Positions 7,586 through 16,706 are shown, numbered from the stretch's first letter. The stretch is 57,279 nt of DNA from Halomicronema sp. CCY15110 (GCF_016888165.1 NZ_JACSWC010000366.1:1-57279), one strand, 5' to 3'. Numbers and translations: made by a program. The notes: a model not told the origin generated them from the sequence alone.

Positions 7586-7882
7586 TTACTCATCCCCAAA
7601 CATGTAATGCTTTTTGACCGCAGTCCGAATTTCCCAAGTACAGGACATCCCCGCCGGGAAGCGCACCAAATCACCTGGTCCCATCGTGACAGGACGACCG
7701 CCATCGGGCGTGACCACCACATCCCCCGCCAGGAAGTAACAAGTTTCCGATTCGTCGTAAGTCCAGGGAAAAGTCGAGGCTTCCTTCGTCCAAATCGGCC
7801 AGTCCAAGACTCCCAATTCCGCGAGGCGATCGCGACTCGGCGGCGACTCGACCACGATATCGGTAGCGGGCGACACGGTCAT
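7586..7882 (-). CDS. Small cupin protein (ureidoglycine aminohydrolase-type, DUF861)
   Basis: This 98-aa single-domain cupin belongs to the Cupin_3 group. It contains WPIWTKEASTFPWTYDESET, then CYFLAGDVVVTPDGG and GDLVRFPAGMSCTWEI, ending KKHYMFGDE. The conserved Trp-rich start and the Y-L-x-G-x-V block are diagnostic. Members bind a metal and their substrates are mostly unknown. ATG at 7882. It shares a strand with the YkvA gene 54 bp downstream and the subtilase gene upstream, but no clear operon signal is seen. Confidence 0.8.
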   Translation of the reverse strand: MTVSPATDIVVESPPSRDRLAELGVLDWPIWTKEASTFPWTYDESETCYFLAGDVVVTPDGGRPVTMGPGDLVRFPAGMSCTWEIRTAVKKHYMFGDE

Positions 7883-7958
7883 GACTGCACTGTCCTTAAC
7901 GACTTGCCATACACCCTAACAAACTGGTGCAGCTTGATGCGGCTTCAAAATGCGGTGC

Positions 7959-9623
7959 CTAATTGACTTCAGAGGCCGGTACCGCCCACCAAGCCAACGC
8001 ATAGTTTTGCGCCAGCGCATCGGGCACCTGCTGACGATACACCACCCGCAGTTTATACGTCCCCGTCTCCGGAATTTGGGTGAACAAATGCTCCACACTA
8101 TCGACCCGACTCACCGATGACCAAATGCTGTCGGACAAGTCGTCATCCTCAGCCCGCATGAGATAGAGATCGAGATTGTTGATGCCGCGATCGGTAAACG
8201 TTTCCCCCAGATCATAAAGACCGTTGTTATTGGCATCATTGAGCACCACCAGGCGCTCCCAAGCCAGCGTCGCCGAGAGATAGCTGCCCCCCGCCAACGG
8301 CTCCGCAAACACATAGTCGCGCTGTAAATTGGTTTGCTCAGTGCGGGGCAAATCTGGCGGTAAAGGCGACTCTGCTGTGCCAAAACTCCACCCAATGGCC
8401 GGTACCGCTTGGGCTGCTGACCATTCCCCCCCCTGGAGCTGTTGTAACGCCCGCGCGGCATTGAGATGTCCCGTGCCCAGTTCGGCATGAAGGGGGCGCG
8501 TTGGGTCCCGATAAGCGTCTGAGGCCAGCCAGTTTTGATTGCTCTCATCTAGCAAAGTGCGCGTCATGCCTAGCAAGCGCCCGTCACCGCTGTCCGCCAG
8601 CTTGTCCGCCGAATTCAGCAGCACCGCTTTCATCACCATCGGCTCACGGGCATCCAGCGTCCAGTTCGCTTCCGGCGATCGAATCTGGCGATCGGCCCAT
8701 TCTTGTAACAGCGCCACGGTAGCCGTGACATGGGGGGCGGCAAAGCTCGTTCCGCTCACCGTGCGCGAGTTACCGTCGGGATTGATGACCGTGATGAGAC
8801 TGCCCGGAGCCACCAGATTAATCGATCGGCGATCGCCCACATTACTCTCAGGGACAGGCGATCGCCGAGGCTGAAAGTCGGGCTCACTGCTCAGGTTAGC
8901 AAAATCGATTTTGCTAAACACACCATCGACCTCACGGGAGTAGGCCACATTAATGCCATTGAAGTTATCCGTCGGGATCGGAATCCCCCCGCCCCCTTGA
9001 TTGCCCGCCACAACGTACAACACATCATGTAGGCGCTGTGACCAATCAATGCAGCGGGTCAACAAGGCATTGCCATCCAGCACCGCCTCGGGTCGCGGGT
9101 CACGGCTCAGCGACTCCCCAAAGCTGAAGTTGATTGCTCGCACATCACCACCATTGCCGAGCGCCACCTGCTGCGACGCAAAACATTCCTCTGGCTGTCC
9201 ACTGCGGCCACGAATGGGGCCGATCGCCGCCGCGTACAACATCGCGTTCGGGGCCACCCCCGTCAACGTCTTATCCTGACTGATCATAACGCTGGCCACG
9301 TTGGCCGCATGACCATCCACATACTGATTGGGATTGGGCTGCTGATCTAAAAAAAAGACTCGACTGACTTTCACCGGCAGATCAGGATTCGCCACCTTAT
9401 CTAAGCCAAATTGACTGGGACGACCAATTTCGACCTGGCCAATGGCAATTTTGTCGCCGGTCAAAAAATAGGGTGCGCCATGCAGCCGGAGGGCATCAAT
9501 CCCGCCCGATCCGACCGAAGTCGATAACGCCCAGACTGGCATCCCGACACCCACTGCTCCAAGGGTCAATAAACAACGACTCCGCCAGTCGCGCACCAGC
9601 CTCGCCAGTTTTGATGAATTCAT
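7959..9623 (-). CDS. Exported subtilisin-like (S8) serine peptidase with Glu in place of catalytic Asp
   Basis: I prefer the ATG at 9623, preceded by an AAGCGGA site; a TTG at 9662 would add 13 residues. The N-terminus has basic residues, then a hydrophobic stretch CLLTLGAVGVGMPVWALS, which is a signal peptide or anchor. The S8 core has His105 in DGHAANVASVM, oxyanion Asn208 in VVAGNQGG and Ser293 in GTSFAAPH. At the position of the first catalytic residue, where DxG is usual, the sequence is GQVEIGRP with Glu65. The C-terminal ~130 residues resemble a pre-peptidase or beta-sandwich domain with an acidic NDANNNGLYDLGE calcium-loop-like segment. It probably acts in the periplasm or outside the cell. 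Confidence 0.85.
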   Translation of the reverse strand: MNSSKLARLVRDWRSRCLLTLGAVGVGMPVWALSTSVGSGGIDALRLHGAPYFLTGDKIAIGQVEIGRPSQFGLDKVANPDLPVKVSRVFFLDQQPNPNQYVDGHAANVASVMISQDKTLTGVAPNAMLYAAAIGPIRGRSGQPEECFASQQVALGNGGDVRAINFSFGESLSRDPRPEAVLDGNALLTRCIDWSQRLHDVLYVVAGNQGGGGIPIPTDNFNGINVAYSREVDGVFSKIDFANLSSEPDFQPRRSPVPESNVGDRRSINLVAPGSLITVINPDGNSRTVSGTSFAAPHVTATVALLQEWADRQIRSPEANWTLDAREPMVMKAVLLNSADKLADSGDGRLLGMTRTLLDESNQNWLASDAYRDPTRPLHAELGTGHLNAARALQQLQGGEWSAAQAVPAIGWSFGTAESPLPPDLPRTEQTNLQRDYVFAEPLAGGSYLSATLAWERLVVLNDANNNGLYDLGETFTDRGINNLDLYLMRAEDDDLSDSIWSSVSRVDSVEHLFTQIPETGTYKLRVVYRQQVPDALAQNYALAWWAVPASEVN

Positions 9624-10074
9624 TCCGCTTCTAAACTCCCAAGCAGCAGTTAACTCTTTCAAATTCAGCCCGTTGTCAACGTCTCAAAGTCATTAGCCGA
9701 GAGTATATAAAAATCGCCCGCCCAACGGTAATAGGGATAACGTCGCCAGCAATTTTGACCCACCACTGCTCACCGGCATGTCAGCCCCAGACTCACAGCT
9801 TACGGGCGTCTACCCTCAGCCAAACGCCCAAGGCCATGATTCCTTTGATATTAGCAACTCCCACTGTCATCACTTCGTAACAGAGACCGCCCCAGCTAAC
9901 CACCAGAAATCGCCAGGAATTGTCCCTGAACTGCACTGCGTCAATAGGGAAACGCGATCGCGGCAAGCCCCCACCCCTATGACGGCAGCGCCTGAATCAA
10001 CCGTCGGAGCGCTGTTGAAAAGCTAAAGGTTTTGTTACGATAACTACTAAAGCATTTAGGAGAACCCGTCAGCT
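9624..10074. other. Intergenic region between divergent subtilase and rpe genes
   Basis: 451 bp with no supported gene. An 82-codon open frame at 9778-10026 has low-complexity composition and no ribosome site. The region must hold the divergent promoters. TTGAAA near 10015 and TACGAT near 10036 are a weak -35/-10 pair for rpe with short spacing. AGGAGA at 10058-10063 is the rpe ribosome site. Confidence 0.5.
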
Positions 10075-10776
10075 ATGGCTCAGTCTCAAAAATCTGTTGT
10101 TGTTGCTCCATCCATTTTGTCAGCTGACTTTAGCCGGTTGGGTGATGAGGTTCGTGCCATCGATGAAGCCGGTGCTGATTGGGTTCATGTGGATGTCATG
10201 GATGGTCGGTTTGTACCGAACATCACCATTGGTCCCCTGATCGTGCAGGCATTACGTCCGGTCACTCAGAAAACCTTGGATGTGCACCTGATGATTGTGG
10301 AGCCTGAGAAATACGTTGAAGACTTTGCCAAGGCTGGGGCTGACATTATTTCTGTACACGCCGAGCACAATGCCTCTCCTCACTTGCATCGCACCTTGGG
10401 CCAAATCCGCGAGTTGGGGAAACAAGCCGGAGTCGTGCTCAATCCTTCGACGCCCCTCACCTTGATTGAGCATGTGTTGGAACTGTGCGACTTGGTGCTG
10501 ATCATGAGCGTCAACCCCGGTTTCGGCGGTCAAAAGTTCATTCCGGAAATGATCACGAAGGTGCAAAACCTGCGTCAAATGTGTGACGATCGCGGCCTTG
10601 ATCCCTGGATTGAAGTGGACGGGGGTCTAAAGCCCGACAACGCTTGGCAAGTGATTGAAGCGGGCGCGAATGCGATTGTCTCGGGCTCTGGAGTCTTCAA
10701 AGCGGCTGACTACGCTGACGCGATCGCGGGCATCCGTAACAGCAAGCGCCCAACGCCAGAACTCGCTGCGGTTTAG
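10075..10776 (+). CDS. rpe: Ribulose-phosphate 3-epimerase
   Basis: This 233-aa TIM-barrel enzyme interconverts ribulose-5-phosphate and xylulose-5-phosphate in the Calvin cycle and the oxidative pentose phosphate pathway. Family motifs are complete: [13 protein letters not shown] at the N-terminus, [15 protein letters not shown] with the metal-binding His/Asp, [18 protein letters not shown], and IEVDGG near residue 180. ATG at 10075 follows AGGAGA at 10058-10063. It is monocistronic, with a strong intrinsic terminator at 10857-10886. Codon use here is less GC-rich than in the neighbours, consistent with high expression. Confidence 0.97.
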   Translation: MAQSQKSVVVAPSILSADFSRLGDEVRAIDEAGADWVHVDVMDGRFVPNITIGPLIVQALRPVTQKTLDVHLMIVEPEKYVEDFAKAGADIISVHAEHNASPHLHRTLGQIRELGKQAGVVLNPSTPLTLIEHVLELCDLVLIMSVNPGFGGQKFIPEMITKVQNLRQMCDDRGLDPWIEVDGGLKPDNAWQVIEAGANAIVSGSGVFKAADYADAIAGIRNSKRPTPELAAV

Positions 10777-10856
10777 AGTCCCGCAAATCAGCCAGACGAT
10801 TCCAAGTCAGCTATTTGTAAAGACTGCAATAAGTTTGAAAATTATGACCGTTTGAA

Positions 10857-10886
10857 CAGGAGGTGCGATCGCGCCTCCTGTTTTTT
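10857..10886 (+). terminator. Intrinsic terminator of rpe
   Basis: CAGGAGGTGCGATCGCGCCTCCTG at 10857-10880 (shown whole as 24 bases split by its GCGATCGC centre) folds on itself with one T-G wobble and is followed by six T. The HIP1 octamer forms the centre of the stem. It lies 80 bp after the rpe stop codon. Confidence 0.9.
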
Positions 10887-11241
10887 AATGTCAGCAGATT
10901 TACGGATAAATCACGTCAGATCTGACTCTATTGGAGAAATTTCAGGCTCACTACGTGTTTTTGCGATCCGCAGTTTTCCAAGCGATCGAGCAGCATTTAC
11001 AGGACTTGTGTCTGCAAATCCGCAATGAATACCGATGCATCAATAAATACACACAGACTAAAGTAAAACATAGGATGGGATCGGCATTCTGAAGCCGCTA
11101 AGGGTTAGGGTGAACGCCTAAATAGACTGTCTTGCTTTACCTTGTTCTAGCGAGGATTTGCGGACGTTCGACTAGCGTCTGGAAATCCTCTCCCATCAAT
11201 CGCGTATTCCCATTAAATTAGGAATCAGGAGTGCCCTGAAG
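10887..11241. other. Intergenic region and probable leader of the 58-aa gene
   Basis: 355 bp with no other gene. A long hairpin is visible at 11151-11190: GAGGATTT pairs with AAATCCTC, with an inner GACG/CGTC pairing. It lies about 50 bp before the start codon of the 58-aa gene, so it may be part of a structured 5' leader. AATCAGGAG at 11222-11230 is near ribosome-site distance. No known riboswitch is recognised. Confidence 0.45.
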
Positions 11242-11418
11242 ATGATCAACCTTGAGACTACCATCGAGAAAATTTTTACGACTCGCCGCATCACCCGTCA
11301 TGATCAGCAACTACTGATGTGTTTATTTTCTCAAAATAGCTTGTCGCCTTCAGACAAAGATTTGTTGGATCGCGTATACGAAGCCCTCCATCAAGGACGT
11401 TTGCGGGTAGTGGATTAG
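11242..11418 (+). CDS. Conserved short cyanobacterial-type protein (58 aa)
   Basis: ATG at 11242, stop TAG at 11416-11418. The peptide begins MINLETTIEKIFTTRRITR, contains DQQLLMCLFSQNSLSPSDKD, and ends RVYEALHQGRLRVVD. It is a compact all-helical protein. The RRITRHDQ and EALxxGRLRVVD ends resemble a short protein I associate with many cyanobacterial genomes; no function is known to me. It has its own leader hairpin (11151-11190) and is followed after 180 bp by a terminator at 11600-11639. The composition is acid-base balanced with no membrane segment. Confidence 0.75.
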   Translation: MINLETTIEKIFTTRRITRHDQQLLMCLFSQNSLSPSDKDLLDRVYEALHQGRLRVVD

Positions 11419-11599
11419 CCGAATCGGACAGGATGCATTAGATCGGCTGATCGGGATCAGCTCTGCAACCACAGCGGCCAGACTGGATGTCTGTCCCGCT
11501 CATGGCCTGCCCTAACAATCACCACAAGCCTCTAGAAACGCCAATTCACCCCCTCCTTTTGTCCCTGGATGAACTGTCGGCCCAGAGACTGGCAAACCA

Positions 11600-11639
11600 A
11601 AGACCGCTGTAGGGGAATAGCTCCTACAACGGTCTTTTT
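11600..11639 (+). terminator. Intrinsic terminator between convergent genes
   Basis: AAGACCG and CTGTAGG on the left pair with CCTACA and CGGTCTT on the right around a short loop, followed by five T on the + strand. It lies between the + strand 58-aa gene and the - strand permease gene. The T-run favours + strand termination, but the stem would serve both directions. Confidence 0.8.
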
Positions 11640-11665
11640 CGGCGGAGCGAGGTGAGCAGTGGCCC

Positions 11666-13063
11666 CTAAGCGATGCCCAACCCTAGCAAGACAAACCGCG
11701 CCACAAAAATCGCAGCCAATAGCCAAATCACCCAGTTCACCTCATGGGCCTTACCTTGGAACGCTTTCATCAACGGGTACATGATGAAGCCAACCGCGAG
11801 ACCTTCGGCAATGGAGTAGGTGAGCGGCATGAGCAAAATCGTCAAAAAGCAAGGAATCGACTCAGCCGGATCAGACCAGCGAATTCCCGTGACGCTACCC
11901 ATCATTAGGACACCGACAATCACCAATGCCGGAGCCGTAGCATAGCCAGGAATCGCGGAAATCAACGGAATAAAGAAGATTGACAAGAAAAAGCAACCCG
12001 CTGATACCACGGCAGCAAAGCCCGATCGCCCACCTTCCGAGATGCCAGAGGCCGATTCAATATAGCTGGTGACGGTGGAGGTACCCAGTAGCGCTCCGGC
12101 AGTCGTCCCGATTGCATCAGCGAGCAACGCCTGATTGGCGCGGGGCAATTTGCCCTCTTCGTCGATATAGCCCGCTTGTATACCAATGCCGGAGAGGGTG
12201 CCAATGGTGTCAAACAAGTCCACAAACAAAAAGACAAACAGCACCGCTAAAAAGTTCGCAATCCCAGCCGAACCAATTTGACCTAAGCCCACAAAAGCTT
12301 GTCCTAACAGATCTTTGGGCCAAATGGGAAGACCCACAATGCCCTGGGGTGCCGGCGAAATTTGCAAGATCCAGCCTAAAATTGCGGTGGCCAAAATGCC
12401 CCAGAGTAAGCCGCCTTTGACCCGGCGGGCGACAAATGCCGACGTAATGACAATACCGGCGATCGCCATCAACGTTTCCGGTTGGCCCAGGTTACCTAGA
12501 GTGGTGATGGTGGCCTCAGAGGACACAATGATGCCCGCGCCCCCAAATTCTGGATTACCCGAGAGGGCAATATAGGCGATAAACAGGCCAATACCAGCCG
12601 CCACAGACCGCTTCAAACATTCGGGAATGGCGGTAATAATCGCCGCCCGAAAATTGGTCAGGGTGAGGCCAATGAAAATGAGCCCTTCGATAAAGACGGC
12701 AGCGAGGGCCACGCGCCAGTCGATCCCCAATTCCAACACGACAGAGTAGGCAAAAAAGGCGTTTAAGCCCATGCCGGGGGCGAGGGCAATGGGATACTTA
12801 GCCACGATGCCCATGATCAGGGTGGCGATCATGGCGGAGATACCAGTCGCCACGACCAGCTCACCAAACAGATCACCGCTTTCTTGTAAAAAGATGGCAG
12901 CCGAGAGAATACCGGGATTCACCACCAGGATGTAGCCCATGGTGATGAAGGTGGTGATGCCCGCAATGATTTCGGTGCGTAGGTTGGTTTTTAACCCTTC
13001 AAAATCAAAAAACTGGGCGATCGCGCCGGGGGTAGACGCGGGTTCTGGAGAAGGATTTGTCAT
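11666..13063 (-). CDS. NCS2-family purine (adenine/guanine/hypoxanthine-type) permease
   Basis: This 465-aa integral membrane protein has about 12-14 hydrophobic segments. The N-terminus FFDFEGLKTNLRTEIIAGIT followed by TFITMGYILVVNPGILS is the hallmark of the AzgA/PbuG branch of NCS2 transporters (proton:purine symport). Other family blocks are ALAPGMGLNAFFAY, FVFLFVDLFDTIGTLSGIG and GTSTVTSYIESASGISEGGR, the last containing the conserved residues of TM8-TM10. ATG at 13063. It is monocistronic and divergent from the TPR/DUF4870-like gene. The role is uptake or salvage of purine bases; the exact base is not decidable from sequence. Confidence 0.92.
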   Translation of the reverse strand: MTNPSPEPASTPGAIAQFFDFEGLKTNLRTEIIAGITTFITMGYILVVNPGILSAAIFLQESGDLFGELVVATGISAMIATLIMGIVAKYPIALAPGMGLNAFFAYSVVLELGIDWRVALAAVFIEGLIFIGLTLTNFRAAIITAIPECLKRSVAAGIGLFIAYIALSGNPEFGGAGIIVSSEATITTLGNLGQPETLMAIAGIVITSAFVARRVKGGLLWGILATAILGWILQISPAPQGIVGLPIWPKDLLGQAFVGLGQIGSAGIANFLAVLFVFLFVDLFDTIGTLSGIGIQAGYIDEEGKLPRANQALLADAIGTTAGALLGTSTVTSYIESASGISEGGRSGFAAVVSAGCFFLSIFFIPLISAIPGYATAPALVIVGVLMMGSVTGIRWSDPAESIPCFLTILLMPLTYSIAEGLAVGFIMYPLMKAFQGKAHEVNWVIWLLAAIFVARFVLLGLGIA

Positions 13064-13435
13064 GAGAACACATTCATTCTGATTGCGACTTTTTCTATAA
13101 GAAGGAAAATCGCCAAGATTCTATTACACCGTGAAACATCAAGACTGTTTGAACCACACAGTTCTCAAAATTCCTCGCCCTCTGAGGCTATCCATGATGC
13201 CACCGTCAAACCCGAGCAGGACGGAGGCGACAGGCCCTGGCCCAGCGTCTGAAGGCGAGCACAGCCATGCTGACCTCCGCAGGTTTTCTAACATTCCTTG
13301 ATGCCGTGCCCTACAAAGCATCAGTGGGTGTACTTAAAGATCTGTAAATCTTCGCCGTGCTGGCCCCGGAGGGTTGATCGGCTCGGCCCAACGCCGGGCA
13401 TGTTAGGGACAGCATATGGTAGTGGCATCAGCGTC
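13064..13435. other. Divergent promoter region
   Basis: 372 bp between the permease start and the preferred start of the TPR/DUF4870-like gene. The + strand frame is open from 13298, but there is no ribosome site, and the translated residues do not look like part of the protein. No repeat, riboswitch or terminator is recognised. Confidence 0.4.
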
Positions 13436-14464
13436 ATGAACAACTCTGCTCTCTCGCTTTACCAAAATGGCTCCCTCGCATTCAAACAAGCACGTTATCC
13501 CGACGCGATCGCCAGTCTGGAACAGTTCTGCAAAGAAACCACAAATCGTCAGTCTAAGCAGTTTTTTCAAGCGCAAATGTGGCTGATTCAGGCTTATTAC
13601 CGCGACCATCGCGATTTGCACGCGATCGCCCTGTGTGAGCAATTAGCCAAAAGTGAGATTCCCCAGGTGCGGCAATGGGCCAGCAACGCCCTCCAAAAGT
13701 TGATGACAACCGCTGATGCCACGCCTAGTTCCCCGCCCACTACCCGCGCCACCTCGGGGCCGCCGCCGGTAATAGCGGCGGCGGCCAGCCATTCTTATGC
13801 CCCCCCAGCGGAGCCGGAGCCGCCCCCATCACCTTTACCGGCTGATCAAAATCCCTTTGACAGCATCACCGACACCCCATCACCCCCCCAGGATGTGGCT
13901 GGCCCCGTGGATCGGGCGGGCTCAGCGGGTGACTCGCGCTTTGTCTACGATGGCGCGAGTATTCCTCAACGCCCCAGGACGTCATCTTCGCCAGCGACCC
14001 CGGTGCGCAGTCAGCCCCGCACGCCTAAAAAACCCCAGCAGAAAGATCTCACTCAGCAAGTGATGTCCGCGATCGCCCATGGTTCCATTTCCATGCTGGC
14101 TAGTATTCTGCTGTATCTCTTGTTCAGCGACTCCTTCATTGCCAACGGTTTGGGCCTCTTGCGCTTTGCTGTGCCGCTGATCATTTTTCTCACCACCCAA
14201 GACAAAGTCGTCAAAGACAATGCCCGTGAAGCATTGAACTACACCATCACCTGCTTGATTTTGTTCATTCCGCTCATCTTCGGAGCCATCGCATTGGCGC
14301 TGATCCTTGCATTGTTGCCGCCCATTGGCCTGTTATTAGGGCTGGCACTCGGCGGTTATTTGCTGGTGTTGTCCTTTTATCCAGTTGTTGCCACCTTCGT
14401 TTGCTCAACCCACGAGGATCGAGTATTTACTTATCCCAACTGGTTAATTCTGCATCTGTTGTGA
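13436..14464 (+). CDS. TPR-like N-terminus fused to a DUF4870-type membrane domain
   Basis: From the ATG at 13436 the protein is 342 aa. Residues 1-85 are helical repeats of TPR type (SLAFKQARYPDAIASLEQF, then a second helical pair). Residues 90-210 are a Pro/Ser/Thr-rich disordered linker. Residues 215-342 carry several hydrophobic helices, with VPLIIFLTTQDKVVKDNARE and ALNYTITCLI, the DUF4870 (Tic20-like) signature. The protein is probably anchored in the membrane with the TPR part in the cytosol, recruiting partners. The start is uncertain; the frame is open 46 codons upstream. Function unknown. Confidence 0.7.
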   Translation: MNNSALSLYQNGSLAFKQARYPDAIASLEQFCKETTNRQSKQFFQAQMWLIQAYYRDHRDLHAIALCEQLAKSEIPQVRQWASNALQKLMTTADATPSSPPTTRATSGPPPVIAAAASHSYAPPAEPEPPPSPLPADQNPFDSITDTPSPPQDVAGPVDRAGSAGDSRFVYDGASIPQRPRTSSSPATPVRSQPRTPKKPQQKDLTQQVMSAIAHGSISMLASILLYLLFSDSFIANGLGLLRFAVPLIIFLTTQDKVVKDNAREALNYTITCLILFIPLIFGAIALALILALLPPIGLLLGLALGGYLLVLSFYPVVATFVCSTHEDRVFTYPNWLILHLL

Positions 14465-14530
14465 GGGAAAGCGTGAAGCGATCGCTCAAGCATTTAGCCA
14501 AATTTTGACGCGCCAGGCCAAACCGCAACG

Positions 14531-14890
14531 CTAAAACACGGTGATTAGCAAGCTAATTCCAAATATTGCCAGCAAAATAATCCACACTCGATAGCGATAC
14601 CAGATGACGGCCAACGAAGGCGCAGGCTGGGGCGATCGCACTGTTCCTTGAGCGCGTTCAGCCTCAGCGGTAATGGATTGATAGAGGGTACAAGTCCGGG
14701 CGTGGGGCCGCTGGGGAAACGTGCAGGTATCGTCGGCATCGTAGGCGCAGGTCTGGCAGAGCACCTCATCCGTCGTGGCCTGATGCAGTTCGATGCTGGG
14801 GTGTCCGTGGGCCTTAAGCTGAAGACGACAACGAGCACAGACCAGATCCGTCGCTTTCACCTGATTGTCACAGCGTGGGCAGAGTGGCAT
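14531..14890 (-). CDS. Zinc-ribbon protein with C-terminal membrane anchor
   Basis: This 119-aa protein begins with a zinc ribbon, MPLCPRCDNQVKATDLVCARC (Cys4, Cys7, Cys18, Cys21). A second Cys cluster (LCQTCAYDADDTCTF) sits near residues 44-58. A single hydrophobic helix, VWIILLAIFGISLLITVF, forms the C-terminus. It is predicted to be tail-anchored with a metal-binding cytosolic domain. Function unknown; similar small proteins occur in other cyanobacteria as far as I recall. It lies 30 bp downstream of the TIGR03792 gene on the same strand and may be co-transcribed. Confidence 0.75.
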   Translation of the reverse strand: MPLCPRCDNQVKATDLVCARCRLQLKAHGHPSIELHQATTDEVLCQTCAYDADDTCTFPQRPHARTCTLYQSITAEAERAQGTVRSPQPAPSLAVIWYRYRVWIILLAIFGISLLITVF

Positions 14891-14920
14891 CGCGGTCTAT
14901 TCCCAAAGTCCACTCGTATC

Positions 14921-15244
14921 CTAGCGTGTGGATTCCCGACTCACGGGAAACCGCCGCACCTGATATTCCTTAGACGCTGCCATCGTATATTCACAGCCCA
15001 GCGCATCATCAAATTGCTGGGTAATTTCGGTGAGTTCCTCTTCCGGAATGGCCTTCCACTGGTCGCGCGTTTCCCAGCGAATCATCAAGATCAACAGTTC
15101 TGGATCAGCCGGGGAGATCCAGGTCTCTTTAGCGATAAAGCCGTCGTATTGCTGGAGTGCAGGCGTCCAGATGTCGTCGTCTACCTGAATGTATCGCTCA
15201 CGGTTTTCAGCCGACACTCGGATTTCCAGCCATTCAATGACCAT
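14921..15244 (-). CDS. TIGR03792-type ferredoxin-fold monooxygenase-like protein
   Basis: From ATG at 15244 the protein is 107 aa; a TTG at 15262 would add six residues. The start MVIEWLEIRV, the block DDDIWTPALQQYDGFIAKE, and WISPADPELLILMIRWE match the uncharacterised cyanobacterial TIGR03792 family. That family has the dimeric alpha-beta barrel fold also used by antibiotic-biosynthesis monooxygenases. No cofactor residues can be assigned. It precedes the zinc-ribbon gene by 30 bp on the same strand. Confidence 0.8.
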   Translation of the reverse strand: MVIEWLEIRVSAENRERYIQVDDDIWTPALQQYDGFIAKETWISPADPELLILMIRWETRDQWKAIPEEELTEITQQFDDALGCEYTMAASKEYQVRRFPVSRESTR

Positions 15245-15449
15245 GGTTTGATTCACACTCAACAGTTTGCGAGAGAAACATTACGCGATCGCACCGCACC
15301 TGTCTAAATTTACAGGCGGCATGATGACCACAACTTCCCACCGCAGCTAGATGTCCTAATCGGTTCGGTTCTTGAGATCGGGGCGATCGCGGTTCTTTGT
15401 CACAATAAAACGGTACTTTGAGTACACCCTACTGACTTCTGGAGGCGAC

Positions 15450-15773
15450 ATGGATACCAACAACCTGCTCCGTCAAATCATGATGATTGGCATCGGCACC
15501 ACTTCTCTAGTAGCCGAGCGATTGCGTGAAGTCAGCGACGAGTGGGTGCGCGAAGGTCGCATTAACCCTGAGCAGGCCAGCCGCTTTGTAGATGACATCA
15601 TGACCCAGTTTTCGGGAGAGTCCGCCAATTTTGATGAACAAATTCAGCGGCAGTTGCGCAACGTACTGCAAGATCTGGGCGTGCCTCAACAACGCGAAAT
15701 GGATGAGTTACGGGGACGACTCGACCGCCTAGAACGGCAAGTGCGCGACTTAGAAAATAAGATGTGGCGATAG
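15450..15773 (+). CDS. Phasin-like coiled-coil protein (107 aa)
   Basis: The ATG at 15450 is set by GGAGG at 15441-15445. The protein is almost entirely helical. MDTNNLLRQIMMIGIGTTSL is followed by a long amphipathic helix, and residues 75-107 form a heptad coiled coil (MDELRGRLDRLERQVRDLEN). This layout is that of the short phasin-related proteins of cyanobacteria, which coat polyhydroxyalkanoate granules or bind other surfaces. No PHA synthase gene is in the window, so granule binding is only possible. The open frame upstream of 15450 lacks a ribosome site. Confidence 0.7.
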   Translation: MDTNNLLRQIMMIGIGTTSLVAERLREVSDEWVREGRINPEQASRFVDDIMTQFSGESANFDEQIQRQLRNVLQDLGVPQQREMDELRGRLDRLERQVRDLENKMWR

Positions 15774-15877
15774 GCCGCTCTTGAGTAAATTGATGCAAGT
15801 GTAATGGTTAACCACGCGGGCATCAATTGCTGGAATTGCCGCAAGATATCCTCAACGTTGCCGAGATCTGTAACAGC

Positions 15878-16017
15878 TAAGTAGCTGGGCCGAATTAAAC
15901 GATAAGCTGGTGGCTGATTTCGACTCCGCTCAATCGGCGATATTGCTTGGAGACCAGAAATTGAGGGTTGAGCAGAGTCGCAACCCGTCGATGAAATAAT
16001 GGTGCCTCCCTACTTAG
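15878..16017. repeat. Dispersed ~140-bp repeat, family A, copy 2
   Basis: This stretch aligns over about 140 bp with 56990-57130. Shared words are TAAGTAG, TGGTGGCTGATTTCGACTCC, ATATTGCTT, TTGAGGGTTGAGC and GAAATAATGGTGCC/GAAATAATTGTGCC. Its inner arms (TTTCGACTCCGCTCAA at 15918-15933 and TTGAGCAGAGTCGCAA at 15968-15983) are an imperfect inverted repeat. The right end lies just before the FKBP gene, so it probably forms part of that gene's leader. Confidence 0.8.
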
Positions 16018-16094
16018 ATGAAATGCCTCAGCTACGGAGGGCGAATCTCGGTAGACTAATCAGTGTTGCTATTTGTGATTGCGGGAGAGGGTTT

Positions 16095-16655
16095 GTGCGA
16101 GAGATTTTAATCAGTTTGGCAGTACTAGCGACTTTTTGTATGGTGCTGTTGGTGGCGCAATTTACTGGCCCCAAGGGTGAGGCGATCGCCGCTAATGTGG
16201 GCGACACAGAAGCCGCTATGGTAGCCGAAACGCAAATTGCCCAAGCCGCAGAAGATTTAACGGTCGAAGAAGCAGAAACGACCCCTGACGAAACCGCTGA
16301 GGAAGCTGAGGAAACTTTGGTGACGACTGATTCGGGATTGCAGTACGAAGACATTGTGGAAGGCACCGGCGCGATGCCCCAGAAGGGTCAACGGGTAACC
16401 GTTCACTACACGGGCACGTTGGAAAACGGCACAAAATTTGACAGTTCCCGCGATCGCAACCGCCCCTTCTCTTTCAGCATTGGGGTGGGCCAAGTGATCA
16501 AAGGGTGGGACGAAGGCGTAATGACTATGCGGGTTGGCGGTCAACGCAAGCTCGTAATTCCTCCCGAGTTAGGCTATGGCGCTCGCGGGGCAGGTGGCGT
16601 AATTCCCCCCAATGCGACCTTGCTCTTTGATGTTGAACTACTACGCATCGGCTAG
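16095..16655 (+). CDS. Exported FKBP-type peptidyl-prolyl cis-trans isomerase
   Basis: I choose the GTG at 16095 because GGGAGAGG lies just upstream. An ATG-led reading from further upstream would run back into the dispersed repeat. The 186-aa product begins with a basic residue and a hydrophobic segment ([20 protein letters not shown]), a signal peptide or membrane anchor. An acidic linker (about residues 25-70) follows, then an FKBP domain from [14 protein letters not shown] to the end. The domain has [28 protein letters not shown] and [11 protein letters not shown], the active-site loops of FKBP. It probably folds proteins in the thylakoid lumen or periplasm. Confidence 0.9.
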   Translation: MREILISLAVLATFCMVLLVAQFTGPKGEAIAANVGDTEAAMVAETQIAQAAEDLTVEEAETTPDETAEEAEETLVTTDSGLQYEDIVEGTGAMPQKGQRVTVHYTGTLENGTKFDSSRDRNRPFSFSIGVGQVIKGWDEGVMTMRVGGQRKLVIPPELGYGARGAGGVIPPNATLLFDVELLRIG

Positions 16656-16706
16656 AACAGCGATCGGCACGAGAGTAATGTTAGCTCTCCCCCAAAGGTA
16701 GTAGAG

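Noticed and set aside
13298-13435. Upstream extension of the TPR/DUF4870-like gene
   Set aside because: No ribosome site, and the residues have no TPR character. The ATG at 13436 is preferred, with moderate certainty.
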